From contig SLQN01000155.1 in assembly GCA_007131465.1 (NCBI GenBank), forward strand, positions 1 through 10,184: a DNA stretch of 10,184 bases, in the 5' to 3' direction. The notes under the pieces are model-generated. The model searched no databases. It saw nothing but the letters and a program-made list of their open reading frames with translations, and was not told the origin of the DNA. Below, one piece after another: positions 1 through 6,372 of this stretch. Numbering within the stretch: position 1 is the stretch's first letter; the number at the start of each line of letters is the position of its first letter. Source of the DNA: Paracoccaceae bacterium. GTDB lineage: Bacteria; Pseudomonadota; Alphaproteobacteria; Rhodobacterales; Rhodobacteraceae. The position numbers and the translations under genes were made by a program.

Positions 1-1206
1 GCGCTGGCCGTTTTCAAGAACCGCGATCAGGCAGCGCCCCACGGCCACACCTGACCCATTGAGCGTATGCACGAACTCGGGCTTGCCGCCCCCTTCTGGC
101 CGGAAACGCGCATTCATGCGCCGGGCCTGAAAATCGCCACAGACCGAAACGCTGGAGATCTCGCGATACTGCCCCTGCCCCGGCAGCCAGACTTCAATAT
201 CATGCGTCTTCTGCGCGCCAAATCCCATGTCACCCGTGCACAGAACAAGGGTCCGATACGGCAGGCCCAGCCGCTCCAGCACGGTTTCGGCACAACGGGT
301 CATGCGCGCGTGTTCCGCAAGACTGTCCTCGGGCCGGGTGATCGAGACCATCTCGACCTTCTCGAACTGGTGCTGGCGCAGCATGCCGGTCGTGTCCTTG
401 CCCGCGCTGCCCGCCTCTGACCGGAAACACAGCGTATGGGCGCAAAACCGCAGCGGCAGGGTCGCGCCTTCCAGAATCTCTCCCGCAGCGAAATTGGTCA
501 GTGTCACTTCCGAAGTCGGAATCAGCCACCAGCCATTGGTCGTCTGATAGCTGTCCTCGGCGAATTTCGGCAACTGGCCTGTGCCATGCATTGCCGCGTC
601 ACGCACCAGAACGGGGCTGTTGACCTCGGCCAGGCCGTGTTCCTCGACATGCAGGTCCAGCATGAATTGCGCCAGCGCCCGGTGCACGCGCGCCACGGCC
701 CCGCGCAAGACCACAAAGCGCGACCCCGACAGTTTCGCCGCTGTGGCGAAATCCATGTCCTGCGCCACGCTGGCGATCTCGAAATGCTCGACCGGCTGGA
801 AATCCGGCACGCGCGGGGTCCCCCAGCGGTGCATTTCGACATTGCCGGTCTCATCCGCCCCGACCGGGACTTCGGCCAGGGGCAGGTTTGGCAGGGTTTC
901 CAGAAGCGCAGTCAAACCGGCGTCGCCCGCGCGCGCCTCGTCTTCCAGTCGCGCGATCTCGGCCTTCTTTTCGGCCACCAACGCGCGCAGGCGCTGGAAC
1001 TCGGCCTCGTCACCGCGCGCCTTGGCCGCGCCCACGTCCTTTGACGCCATGTTCTGCGCGGCCTTCGCGCCCTCTGCCTGCGAAATCGCTGTGCGGCGTG
1101 CCTGATCCAGCGCCAGAATCGCGCCGGATTGGGCTGCAAGGCCACGCCGCGCAAGGGCGGCATCAAAAGCGGCAGGGTTTTCGCGGATCGCGCGGATATC
1201 GTGCAT
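1..1206 (-). CDS. serS: Seryl-tRNA synthetase, 3'-truncated by window edge
   Basis: Cytoplasmic class II aminoacyl-tRNA synthetase that charges tRNA-Ser (and tRNA-Sec where present) with serine using ATP. The frame is open for 402 codons from the ATG at 1206 to the window edge; the family is usually about 430 residues, so roughly 25-30 C-terminal residues are missing. Residues 1-105 form the expected N-terminal tRNA-binding coiled-coil arm (Ala/Glu/Lys/Arg-rich helices). The catalytic core shows the serine-binding TSE loop (TSEVTL, about 231), motif 2 ([20 protein letters not shown], 261-280) and motif 3 ([11 protein letters not shown], 381-391). The start [11 protein letters not shown] is the usual N-terminus of this family, and GAGAGG lies four bases upstream of the ATG. 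The gene is divergent from ppx. Identification is secure. Confidence 0.96.
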   Translation of the reverse strand, partial: MHDIRAIRENPAAFDAALARRGLAAQSGAILALDQARRTAISQAEGAKAAQNMASKDVGAAKARGDEAEFQRLRALVAEKKAEIARLEDEARAGDAGLTALLETLPNLPLAEVPVGADETGNVEMHRWGTPRVPDFQPVEHFEIASVAQDMDFATAAKLSGSRFVVLRGAVARVHRALAQFMLDLHVEEHGLAEVNSPVLVRDAAMHGTGQLPKFAEDSYQTTNGWWLIPTSEVTLTNFAAGEILEGATLPLRFCAHTLCFRSEAGSAGKDTTGMLRQHQFEKVEMVSITRPEDSLAEHARMTRCAETVLERLGLPYRTLVLCTGDMGFGAQKTHDIEVWLPGQGQYREISSVSVCGDFQARRMNARFRPEGGGKPEFVHTLNGSGVAVGRCLIAVLENGQR

Positions 1207-1262
1207 GCGGCCTCTCGTCACACTGGCGGGGATCGCCCCCCTTATGGCGCAATGCGTCGCGG

Positions 1263-1304
1263 GGCAAAAGGGCCTCTCGCACCGTTTTTGCCACTGCAGG
1301 CCCT
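1263..1304. repeat. Two interlocking inverted repeats upstream of serS
   Basis: Two perfect 7-base inverted repeats overlap in the serS-ppx intergenic region: GGCAAAA (1263-1269) with TTTTGCC (1286-1292), and AGGGCCT (1269-1275) with AGGCCCT (1298-1304). The arms are ordered A-B-A'-B', so in RNA they could form a pseudoknot or two alternative hairpins. Read in the serS direction, the AGGGCCT/AGGCCCT stem is followed by TTTT, which resembles a weak terminator, and the other pairing would sequester that T-tract. The region lies 57-98 bases upstream of the serS ATG. Whether it is transcribed with serS is unknown because I could not identify the serS promoter. The repeats may be chance in GC-rich DNA. 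Confidence 0.35.
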
Positions 1305-1329
1305 GCGACACCGAAACTCGGCAGAGCGA

Positions 1330-1359
1330 TTGACCCTGCCTGCGCAGACAAGGTATTGT
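1330..1359 (+). promoter_or_regulatory. Candidate sigma70-type promoter for ppx
   Basis: TTGACC at 1330-1335 (near-consensus -35) is followed after 18 bases by TATTGT at 1354-1359 (-10-like). Transcription would begin around 1366, giving a short leader of about 27 bases before the ppx ATG. This rests on pattern matching only; alphaproteobacterial promoters are loose, so confidence is moderate. Confidence 0.45.
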
Positions 1360-1380
1360 CGGGTCACCCGATGTCAGACA

Positions 1381-1384
1381 GGAG
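1381..1384 (+). promoter_or_regulatory. Ribosome binding site fixing the ppx start
   Basis: GGAG (part of CAGGAGC) sits eight bases before the ATG at 1393. The reading frame is open further upstream, to at least 1129, but that part runs antisense to serS and through the promoter region. This site therefore decides the start at 1393. Confidence 0.7.
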
Positions 1385-1392
1385 CGGCCCCA

Positions 1393-3060
1393 ATGGATGG
1401 CAATGCGCCCGCACCCGCAGTAGGGCCGGACCCCGATCTGCAGACCGGATTATTCGACAAGCCGATCTTTTCAGACCCGCAGGCCCGCGCCCTCGCGCAT
1501 GTCGGTGTGATCGACGTGGGATCGAACTCGGTCCGTCTGGTGGTTTTTGACGGGGCGGCCCGCAGCCCGGCCTATTTCTTCAACGAAAAAGTGCTGTGCG
1601 GTCTGGGCCGGGGGCTGGCCGAAAGCGGCAAGCTGAACCCCGAGGGGCGTTTGCGCGCACTGGCCACGCTCAAGCGGTTTGCCCTTCTGGCGCGCGGCAT
1701 GTCGCTGACAAACCTGACCATGGTGGCCACCGCCGCCATGCGCGAGGCCGAGGACGGGCCTGAATTCTGTGCCCTGATCGCGGCGGAAACCGGCCTGCGC
1801 ATGCGCATCATCGACGGGCCGGAAGAAGCCCGGCTTTCGGCGCAGGGCGTGCTGACAGGCTGGCCCGAAGCGCAGGGGCTTGTGTGCGACATCGGCGGCA
1901 ACAGCATGGAACTGGCCGTCATCGGCGAGGGGCGCGTGCATGCCAATGTCACTTCGGGGCTGGGCCCATTCCGGCTGCAGATGATCAAGGGAGGCAAGAA
2001 AGGGCTGCGGTCGCATATCAGCGACACGCTCAAGGGCTTGCGCGATCAGGTGGGCGACCATCACGATGCGCTTTATCTTGTGGGCGGGTCATGGCGGGCC
2101 ATAGCGCGGCTGGACATGGAACGGCGCGGCTACCCGCTGAAAGTGCTGCATGAATACGCGATGACCCCCAAGGCCATCCGAAAGACGATCGACTGGATCG
2201 CCGAGCAGGACCCCGCCCGGCTGCGCGCGATGACCGGCGTCTCTGCCGAACGGATGAGCCTGATCCCGCTGGCAGCGCAGGTCCTGCGCCAATTGGTCCA
2301 TGTCTTCGCACCGAAACAGGTCTATGTGTCCAGCTACGGCATCCGCGAAGGCATCCTGTATGAACAGATGCCCGACGCCCTGCGCATGCGCGACCCGCTG
2401 ATCGAGGCGTGTCATTTCATGGAACATGCCAGCGCGCGCATCCCCGGTTTCGGAAAGAAACTCTATAACTTCCTGCTACCCCTCTATCGCAATCGCAGCC
2501 CCGAACGGCTGCGCCTGATCCGCGCGGCCTGCCTGCTGCATGACGTGAACTGGCGCGCGCATCCCGATTATCGGGCCGACGCCTGTTTCGACACCACCAC
2601 CCGCGCCAATCTGGGCGGATTGGATCATTCGGGCCGCGTTTATCTGGGTATCGCGCTGATGCACCGCTACAAGACCAGCGGAATGCGACCACGGATCAAG
2701 GAAGTCGCAGGTTTGCTGTCGGAAAAGGACCTTGCCGAAGCCAAGATGCTGGGCCGTGCTTTGCGTTTCGGGGCGATGTTTTCAATGGACGGGCCAGAAA
2801 ATGCGGGCGCGCTGAAGTATTTTCCGAAGAAAGGTATTCTGGAACTGGTGCTGGAACGCGAGATGAAAGACCTGTTCACCGAGGTCGCCGAACAGCGCTT
2901 TGCCGCGCTTGCGAATCAGATCGGCGTCGTGGCGCATGTGCGTGTCGGGCGCGGTCACAATTCGAAAGGGGCGTCCGGCGTCGACGGGCTTGAGTCCTCA
3001 CGCTCAGGGCCGTCCGGGGCGGGAGTTGCCTCGGGCACGCCTTCGGGATCGGTGGCCTGA
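1393..3060 (+). CDS. ppx: Exopolyphosphatase, Ppx/GppA family
   Basis: Predicted cytoplasmic phosphatase of the actin/Hsp70-like (ASKHA) superfamily that removes terminal phosphate from inorganic polyphosphate and/or hydrolyses pppGpp to ppGpp. The product has 555 residues. The N-terminal Ppx/GppA domain (about 37-325) carries the phosphate-1 loop ([16 protein letters not shown], 39-54), TAAMREAE (113-120), and the phosphate-2 loop DIGGNSMEL (166-174), where many relatives have a small residue in place of the Asn. A C-terminal HD-like helical domain follows (about 335-515) with [16 protein letters not shown] (381-396). The last ~35 residues are a Gly/Ser-rich, low-complexity tail encoded antisense to the 3' end of the next gene, so they may be a run-on extension rather than a conserved part. 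The ATG at 1393 is chosen for its GGAG. Sequence alone cannot separate Ppx from GppA activity. Confidence 0.92.
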   Translation: MDGNAPAPAVGPDPDLQTGLFDKPIFSDPQARALAHVGVIDVGSNSVRLVVFDGAARSPAYFFNEKVLCGLGRGLAESGKLNPEGRLRALATLKRFALLARGMSLTNLTMVATAAMREAEDGPEFCALIAAETGLRMRIIDGPEEARLSAQGVLTGWPEAQGLVCDIGGNSMELAVIGEGRVHANVTSGLGPFRLQMIKGGKKGLRSHISDTLKGLRDQVGDHHDALYLVGGSWRAIARLDMERRGYPLKVLHEYAMTPKAIRKTIDWIAEQDPARLRAMTGVSAERMSLIPLAAQVLRQLVHVFAPKQVYVSSYGIREGILYEQMPDALRMRDPLIEACHFMEHASARIPGFGKKLYNFLLPLYRNRSPERLRLIRAACLLHDVNWRAHPDYRADACFDTTTRANLGGLDHSGRVYLGIALMHRYKTSGMRPRIKEVAGLLSEKDLAEAKMLGRALRFGAMFSMDGPENAGALKYFPKKGILELVLEREMKDLFTEVAEQRFAALANQIGVVAHVRVGRGHNSKGASGVDGLESSRSGPSGAGVASGTPSGSVA

Positions 3061-3356
3061 CGCCGCCGGATCAGGATATCGCCATTGGGCAGAACCTCGG
3101 GCGAGTGAAACTGTGTCAAGCCGCGCATCTGCTCCAGAAAGCGCTGTATCTCCGGTTCCATTGCCGAGAAGCCGCGCTCCATCTCGCGCATCTGCGGCTC
3201 GACCTCGGCCAGAAAGCCCCGCAGCAGACGCTCGAACAGATCGATGAGGGGGACAGAGTCTTCCTGCACCTCGGGCAGGGGCGCGTCCTCGGACTGCGCC
3301 CACAGGGGCGCTACAATGCCAACACTCAAGATCAGGGCAGCGCTAATTCTTTTCAT
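2955..3356 (-). CDS. Small predicted periplasmic protein of unknown function
   Basis: A 133-residue protein with a Sec-type signal peptide: Lys2-Arg3, a hydrophobic core (ISAALILSVGIVAPLWA, 4-20) and probable cleavage after Ala20, leaving an acidic mature N-terminus (QSEDAPLPEV). Residues 37-80 are predicted amphipathic helix rich in Glu, Met and Phe, perhaps a coiled coil. A distinctive [13 protein letters not shown] segment follows at 87-99. The last ~30 residues are Pro/Glu/Asp/Ser-rich and probably disordered. I recall similar short Rhodobacteraceae proteins carrying a misleading 'AAA+ family ATPase' label; there is no Walker motif here and the protein is far too small. It converges on ppx and overlaps its 3' end by 106 bases. 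No strong Shine-Dalgarno site precedes the ATG. The signal peptide, composition and LPNGD segment support a real gene. Confidence 0.75.
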   Translation of the reverse strand: MKRISAALILSVGIVAPLWAQSEDAPLPEVQEDSVPLIDLFERLLRGFLAEVEPQMREMERGFSAMEPEIQRFLEQMRGLTQFHSPEVLPNGDILIRRRQATDPEGVPEATPAPDGPEREDSSPSTPDAPFEL

Positions 3357-3396
3357 AGACGAAGGATAGCCCGCCGCGTCACACGGGGCCAGTGGC

Positions 3397-3415
3397 TTGC
3401 GCGGCTCTCGCGCAA
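3397..3415. repeat. 7-bp inverted repeat (hairpin) in intergenic gap
   Basis: TTGCGCG (3397-3403) and CGCGCAA (3409-3415) are perfect inverted repeats with a five-base loop. They lie between the stop of the TerB/J-domain gene and the start of the small periplasmic gene. No T-tract follows on either strand, so this is not a canonical intrinsic terminator. It could slow transcripts or act as an operator. The same gap holds a 10-bp palindrome, GGTCCGGACC (3465-3474), seven bases beyond the stop codon of the upstream gene. Confidence 0.35.
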
Positions 3416-3481
3416 AAGTGTCGGACTCTGTGAAAGACGGGTCTGCATGGGGGGCAAGGACACTGGTCCGGACCGGATGGA

Positions 3482-4165
3482 TCAGGCCGCACGTCCCTGC
3501 CGGATCTCATCCCAGGCGTGGTTGAGGTCACGCAGGCGGTGTTCGGCCAGTTGCACCGCCTCAGGCGGAACGCCGCGCGCGGCCAGGCGGTCCGGATGGG
3601 TTTCGCGCACGGCACGACGATAGGCGCGTTGAATCTCGGTCAGGGGCGCGTCCGGGCTGACTTCGAGCACATCATAGGGATCGGGCGCGACATCGCCCAC
3701 GAAGCGCGCGCGCAGACAGTCGAAACACCGCGCTGTCAGACCGAATATCTGTGCCAGATGGCGCAGAAACGCTTCCTCGTCGGGATGAAAGTCATTATCG
3801 GCCACCGCGACCTCGAACAAACCCTCCATCAGGTCCATCAGCACCGGGTCGCGCGGTGGGAACATGGCAGCAATCTTGCGGGCATAAAGATCATAGCCTG
3901 CCACATCCTGCCGCGCGAGGTTGAACACATGCGCAGCGGCGGCCTCATCTTCGGGGGGAATGGTAAAGATGCGCCGGAAGGTCGCCACCTCGTTGCGGGT
4001 AACCTGCCCGTCTGCCTTGGCGAGCTTCGCGCCCAGCGCGATGACCGCGATGGTGAAGGCCACCGTGCGTTCGGGCGGCGCGCGCAGATGGTCGAAGACC
4101 TGGCTGAGCGGTTCACCCTGGCGCAGCGCGCGCAATGCCTCGTTTATGCGGGACCAGATCGACAT
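3482..4165 (-). CDS. TerB-like plus J-domain co-chaperone (DjlA/DjiA-like)
   Basis: A 227-residue protein combining an N-terminal TerB-like helical domain (about 35-145) with a C-terminal J domain (about 162-225). The J domain opens with DPYDVLEVSPDAPLTEIQRA and has the diagnostic HPD tripeptide at 190-192 (RETHPDRL), which in this family stimulates the ATPase of DnaK/Hsp70. The TerB part contains acidic stretches (AKADGQVTRNE, 49-59; ADNDFHPDEE, 122-131) typical of these domains. Unlike E. coli DjlA there is no N-terminal transmembrane segment, so it is probably cytosolic. The start is ATG at 4165, giving MSIWSRI, with AGG nine bases upstream; a TTG three codons earlier is less likely. It follows the GNAT gene by 45 bases on the same strand and is probably co-transcribed with it. 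The client is unknown. Confidence 0.88.
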   Translation of the reverse strand: MSIWSRINEALRALRQGEPLSQVFDHLRAPPERTVAFTIAVIALGAKLAKADGQVTRNEVATFRRIFTIPPEDEAAAAHVFNLARQDVAGYDLYARKIAAMFPPRDPVLMDLMEGLFEVAVADNDFHPDEEAFLRHLAQIFGLTARCFDCLRARFVGDVAPDPYDVLEVSPDAPLTEIQRAYRRAVRETHPDRLAARGVPPEAVQLAEHRLRDLNHAWDEIRQGRAA

Positions 4166-4210
4166 GGCAGACAACCTAGCAGCCGGGCGGTGGAATTGCA
4201 GCCACAGAAA

Positions 4211-4717
4211 TCACTCCGGCCCCAGCATTTTCTGCATCAGGACAAGATCGTGATACACGCCGAATTTCCAGCCCACCTGCGGCATGCGCCCGACCTGTGC
4301 ATATCCGAGTGCCGCGTGAAAAGCGATGCTGCCAAGGTTGGACCCGGTCACGGCGGCGACCATAACATTATGGGCTGCGGTGGTCGCATGGTGTTCAAGG
4401 GCCGCGAGCAACACCCGCCCAGCCCCCCTGCCGCGCGCATCAGGAGAGAGGTTGATCGTGTGTTCCATGCAGCGCGCATAGCCCGCGCCACCGCGAAACT
4501 GCGCATAGCTGGCAAAGCCAATCACTTGCGGACCGGCCGTCGCGACGAGGAAGGCATGCCCGTCGGCTTGCCGTGCCACGATCATGGCGGCGATTTCGGC
4601 CGGGCTGCGTTCGACTGGATTAAAGGTGATGACAGTGTCGCGGATGATCGGGTTCCAGATCGCAGCAACGGCAGCGGCGTCATCGGGGGTTGCGGCGCGC
4701 AAGGAGAGGTCGGGCAT
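4211..4717 (-). CDS. GNAT N-acetyltransferase, phosphinothricin acetyltransferase-like
   Basis: A 168-residue single-domain acetyl-CoA-dependent N-acetyltransferase. The acetyl-CoA pyrophosphate loop (motif A, R/Q-x-x-G-x-G/A) is visible as RGRGAG at 95-100 after a beta strand (CMEHTINLSP). The C-terminal part has the pattern of the PAT/YncA/MddA branch: N127 and S130, H134 in FHAALGYAQVG, then VGWKFGVYHDLVLMQKML (148-165). Related enzymes acetylate phosphinothricin, methionine sulfoximine or other small amines or amino-acid analogues; the true substrate cannot be read from sequence. ATG at 4717 has a weak AGG about seven bases upstream. No clear promoter is seen in the GC-rich gap upstream, so it may depend on readthrough from aroG or on an unrecognised promoter. 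Confidence 0.9.
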   Translation of the reverse strand: MPDLSLRAATPDDAAAVAAIWNPIIRDTVITFNPVERSPAEIAAMIVARQADGHAFLVATAGPQVIGFASYAQFRGGAGYARCMEHTINLSPDARGRGAGRVLLAALEHHATTAAHNVMVAAVTGSNLGSIAFHAALGYAQVGRMPQVGWKFGVYHDLVLMQKMLGPE

Positions 4718-4740
4718 GGCAAAACCTGCGTCGGTGACAT

Positions 4741-4764
4741 GGGGCCGGGGGGGGGCTTGAGGGG
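4741..4764 (+). other. Potential G-quadruplex motif and 9-G run
   Basis: Four runs of four G occur within 24 bases (4741-4744, 4747-4750, 4752-4755, 4761-4764) with loops of 2, 1 and 6 bases. This fits the usual G4 search pattern. The nine-G homopolymer at 4747-4755 is also a likely slippage site. The G-rich strand is the template strand for the flanking minus-strand genes. Folding is inferred, not shown. Confidence 0.45.
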
Positions 4765-4778
4765 CAGCCGCCCCTCAA
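4757..4778. repeat. 9-bp stem hairpin in the aroG-GNAT gap
   Basis: TTGAGGGGC (4757-4765) and GCCCCTCAA (4770-4778) are perfect inverted repeats around the four-base loop AGCC. It is the second of two GC-rich hairpins met by a transcript leaving aroG. No U-tract follows. The left arm overlaps the G-quadruplex motif, so the two structures would compete on the + strand. Confidence 0.6.
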
Positions 4779-4787
4779 ACTCCCTGC

Positions 4788-4813
4788 CTCAAGGGGGGCT
4801 CGCCCCCCTTGAG
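4788..4813 (-). terminator. Strong hairpin downstream of aroG, possible terminator
   Basis: A perfect 11-bp stem (CTCAAGGGGGG at 4788-4798, CCCCCCTTGAG at 4803-4813) with the four-base loop CTCG begins about 39 bases past the aroG stop codon. It is the most stable-looking structure in the window. There is no T-tract on either strand, so it is not a textbook intrinsic terminator; it may instead protect mRNA 3' ends, cause pausing, or be part of a dispersed repeat. With the neighbouring hairpin at 4757-4778, which shares a TTGAGGGG/CCCCTCAA arm, it forms a two-hairpin cassette. Confidence 0.45.
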
Positions 4814-4816
4814 AAA

Positions 4817-4843
4817 CCCCGAGGATATTTTCACCAAGATGAA
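4817..4843 (+). repeat. Conserved tail of a Rhodobacteraceae-type intergenic repeat
   Basis: The segment reads CCCCGAGGATATTTTCACC followed by AAGATGAA. From memory, close variants (a C-run, GAG/GGA-TATTT, a short spacer, then AAGATGAA) occur at many intergenic sites in Rhodobacteraceae, often next to GC-rich hairpins as here. It begins three bases after the 11-bp hairpin and ends eight bases before the aroG stop codon. Only one copy is present in this window, so its repeated nature rests on recollection, not on what is visible here. Confidence 0.5.
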
Positions 4844-4851
4844 CGGCGAGA

Positions 4852-6222
4852 TCAGCCCGTGGCGGCGGCAAGAGTCTGGCGGCGGCCCACCAGTTCCTCG
4901 GCCACCAGAAATGCCAGCTCCAGCGACTGACTGGCATTCAGGCGTGGGTCGCAGGCCGTGTGATAGCGCTGCGAGAGGTCCTCATCCGTGACAGCGCGCA
5001 GCCCGCCTGTGCATTCAGTGACATCCTTGCCAGTCATTTCGAAATGCACGCCGCCGGGGATCGAGCCTTCGGCCTTGTGGATCGCGAAGAATTCGCGCAC
5101 CTCGCGCAGCACCGATTCGAACGGCCGCGTCTTGTAGCCTGACGAGGACTTGACCGTGTTGCCGTGCATCGGGTCGCAGGTCCACAACACCTGTGCACCT
5201 TCTTCGCGCACTGCGCGGATCAGGCGCGGCAGGTGATCGCCCACCTGCCCGGCCCCGAACCGCGCGATCAGCGTCAGCCGACCGGGTTCGTTTTCAGGGT
5301 TCAGACGGGCCATCAGGCGCTTTAGGTCATCCACCGTGATTGTTGGGCCGCATTTCAGCCCGATCGGGTTCTGCACCCCGCGGCAGAATTCGACATGGGC
5401 GCCATCGGGCTGGCGGGTGCGGTCGCCAATCCAGAGGAAATGGCCTGACCCGGCCACCGGCAGCCCGGATGTCGAATCGATCCGCGCCAGCGCTTCTTCA
5501 TATTCCAGAAGCAGTGCTTCGTGGCTGGTGTAGAAGTCCACGGAGGAGAGGTCGGCGCTGGTGTCCGAGGTGATTCCGGCGGCGGTCAGGAAATCCAGCG
5601 TGTCGGTAATGCGGTCTGTCATCTCGCGGTAGCGCTCGGCCTTCTCACCCTCGGCGAACCCCAGCGTCCAGGAATGAACGCGGTGCATGTCCGCATAGCC
5701 GCCCTTGGAGAAGGCGCGCAGCAGGTTGAGGCTGGCCGCGGCCTGCGTATAGGCCTGCAGCATCCGCGCCGGATCGGGGATGCGCGCCTCAGGCGTGAAT
5801 TCGAATCCATTGATGATGTCGCCCCGGTAGCTGGGCAGTTCCTGATCGCCCATCTTTTCGGTCGGGGCAGAACGGGGCTTGGCGAACTGGCCTGCCATGC
5901 GCCCGACCTTCACCACAGGCACTTTCGCGCCATAGGTCAGCACGATGGCCATCTGCAACAGCACCTTGAACGTGTCACGAATACTGTCGGCCGTGAATTC
6001 AGAGAAGCTCTCGGCGCAATCGCCGCCCTGAAGCAGAAACGCCTCGCCGCGCGCGGCTGCACCGAGCTTGCGCTTGAGCGCGCGCACCTCTCCGGCAAAG
6101 ACCAGCGGCGGGTATTTGCCAAGCTGTGCCTCAACCGCCTGCAATCCGGCTGCATCCGGGTAATCCGGCATCTGGATGCGCGGTTGCGCCCGCCAGGTCG
6201 ATCTTGTCCAGCCTTGGGTCAT
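4852..6222 (-). CDS. aroG: 3-deoxy-7-phosphoheptulonate synthase, class II
   Basis: Class II (plant/actinobacterial type) DAHP synthase, the first enzyme of the shikimate pathway, condensing phosphoenolpyruvate and erythrose 4-phosphate into DAHP in the cytoplasm. The product has 456 residues, a normal length for the class. All four metal ligands of the class appear at the expected spacing: Cys69 ([11 protein letters not shown]), His353 (CDPMHGNT), Glu395 ([11 protein letters not shown]) and Asp425 ([10 protein letters not shown]). Substrate-binding stretches KCGPT (290-294) and ARFGAGQV (320-327) are intact. In-frame ATGs exist at 6258, 6240, 6225 and 6222; 6222 is preferred because GGGGAGG lies five bases upstream, and [10 protein letters not shown] matches the usual family N-terminus. 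It is divergently transcribed from an AraC-family regulator and followed by a hairpin-rich gap. The symbol aroG follows common practice for this class. Confidence 0.95.
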   Translation of the reverse strand: MTQGWTRSTWRAQPRIQMPDYPDAAGLQAVEAQLGKYPPLVFAGEVRALKRKLGAAARGEAFLLQGGDCAESFSEFTADSIRDTFKVLLQMAIVLTYGAKVPVVKVGRMAGQFAKPRSAPTEKMGDQELPSYRGDIINGFEFTPEARIPDPARMLQAYTQAAASLNLLRAFSKGGYADMHRVHSWTLGFAEGEKAERYREMTDRITDTLDFLTAAGITSDTSADLSSVDFYTSHEALLLEYEEALARIDSTSGLPVAGSGHFLWIGDRTRQPDGAHVEFCRGVQNPIGLKCGPTITVDDLKRLMARLNPENEPGRLTLIARFGAGQVGDHLPRLIRAVREEGAQVLWTCDPMHGNTVKSSSGYKTRPFESVLREVREFFAIHKAEGSIPGGVHFEMTGKDVTECTGGLRAVTDEDLSQRYHTACDPRLNASQSLELAFLVAEELVGRRQTLAAATG

Positions 6223-6227
6223 CATTA

Positions 6228-6234
6228 CCTCCCC
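6228..6234 (-). promoter_or_regulatory. Strong Shine-Dalgarno site for aroG
   Basis: GGGGAGG on the minus strand stands five bases before the ATG at 6222 and only two before the adjacent ATG at 6225. The spacing favours the 6222 start. It is the best ribosome binding site in the window, fitting a well-expressed biosynthetic enzyme. Confidence 0.7.
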
Positions 6235-6279
6235 GTTCATGCTGCCGGCACCATCCATGAGGTCGCGGCTTTCGCGCCT

Positions 6280-6308
6280 TCTATACAAAAGCCGCTCCGG
6301 GCTTGCAA
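6280..6308 (-). promoter_or_regulatory. Sigma70-type promoter for aroG
   Basis: On the minus strand, TTGCAA (6308-6303, -35) and TATAGA (6285-6280, -10) are separated by exactly 17 bases, close to the sigma70 consensus in sequence and spacing. Transcription would begin near 6273, leaving a leader of about 50 bases before the aroG ATG. This is the clearest promoter in the window. Confidence 0.65.
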
Positions 6309-6314
6309 ACACGA

Positions 6315-6344
6315 TTGACCTTGCGTGCCAGCCTGAAAATTGAT
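6315..6344 (+). promoter_or_regulatory. Possible promoter for the GlxA-like regulator
   Basis: TTGACC at 6315-6320 is a good -35, but the best -10 at suitable spacing is weak (ATTGAT, 6339-6344, after 18 bases). It lies back to back with the aroG promoter, so a regulator bound here could affect both genes. GATTG occurs twice, at 6313 and 6342, which is too little to call an operator. Confidence 0.25.
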
Positions 6345-6372
6345 TGTGTCGGACCGTTATCAGATACGAGAC

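Noticed and set aside
436..1392. Plus-strand open frames opposite serS, including the upstream extension of the ppx frame
   Set aside because: serS is secure on the minus strand. The extra 88 codons ahead of the ppx ATG run through serS and the promoter region and have no family similarity; the GGAG before 1393 fits the shorter start.
3518..4930. 470-codon open frame on the plus strand
   Set aside because: It runs antisense across the J-domain gene, the GNAT gene and the hairpin-rich gap, all of which have recognisable families or structures on the other strand. Its translation is His/Arg/Gln-rich with no known motif, typical of a shadow frame in GC-rich DNA.
5521..6318. 265-codon plus-strand open frame opposite aroG
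   Set aside because: It is fully antisense to the catalytic core of a clear class II DAHP synthase and shows no domain of its own.
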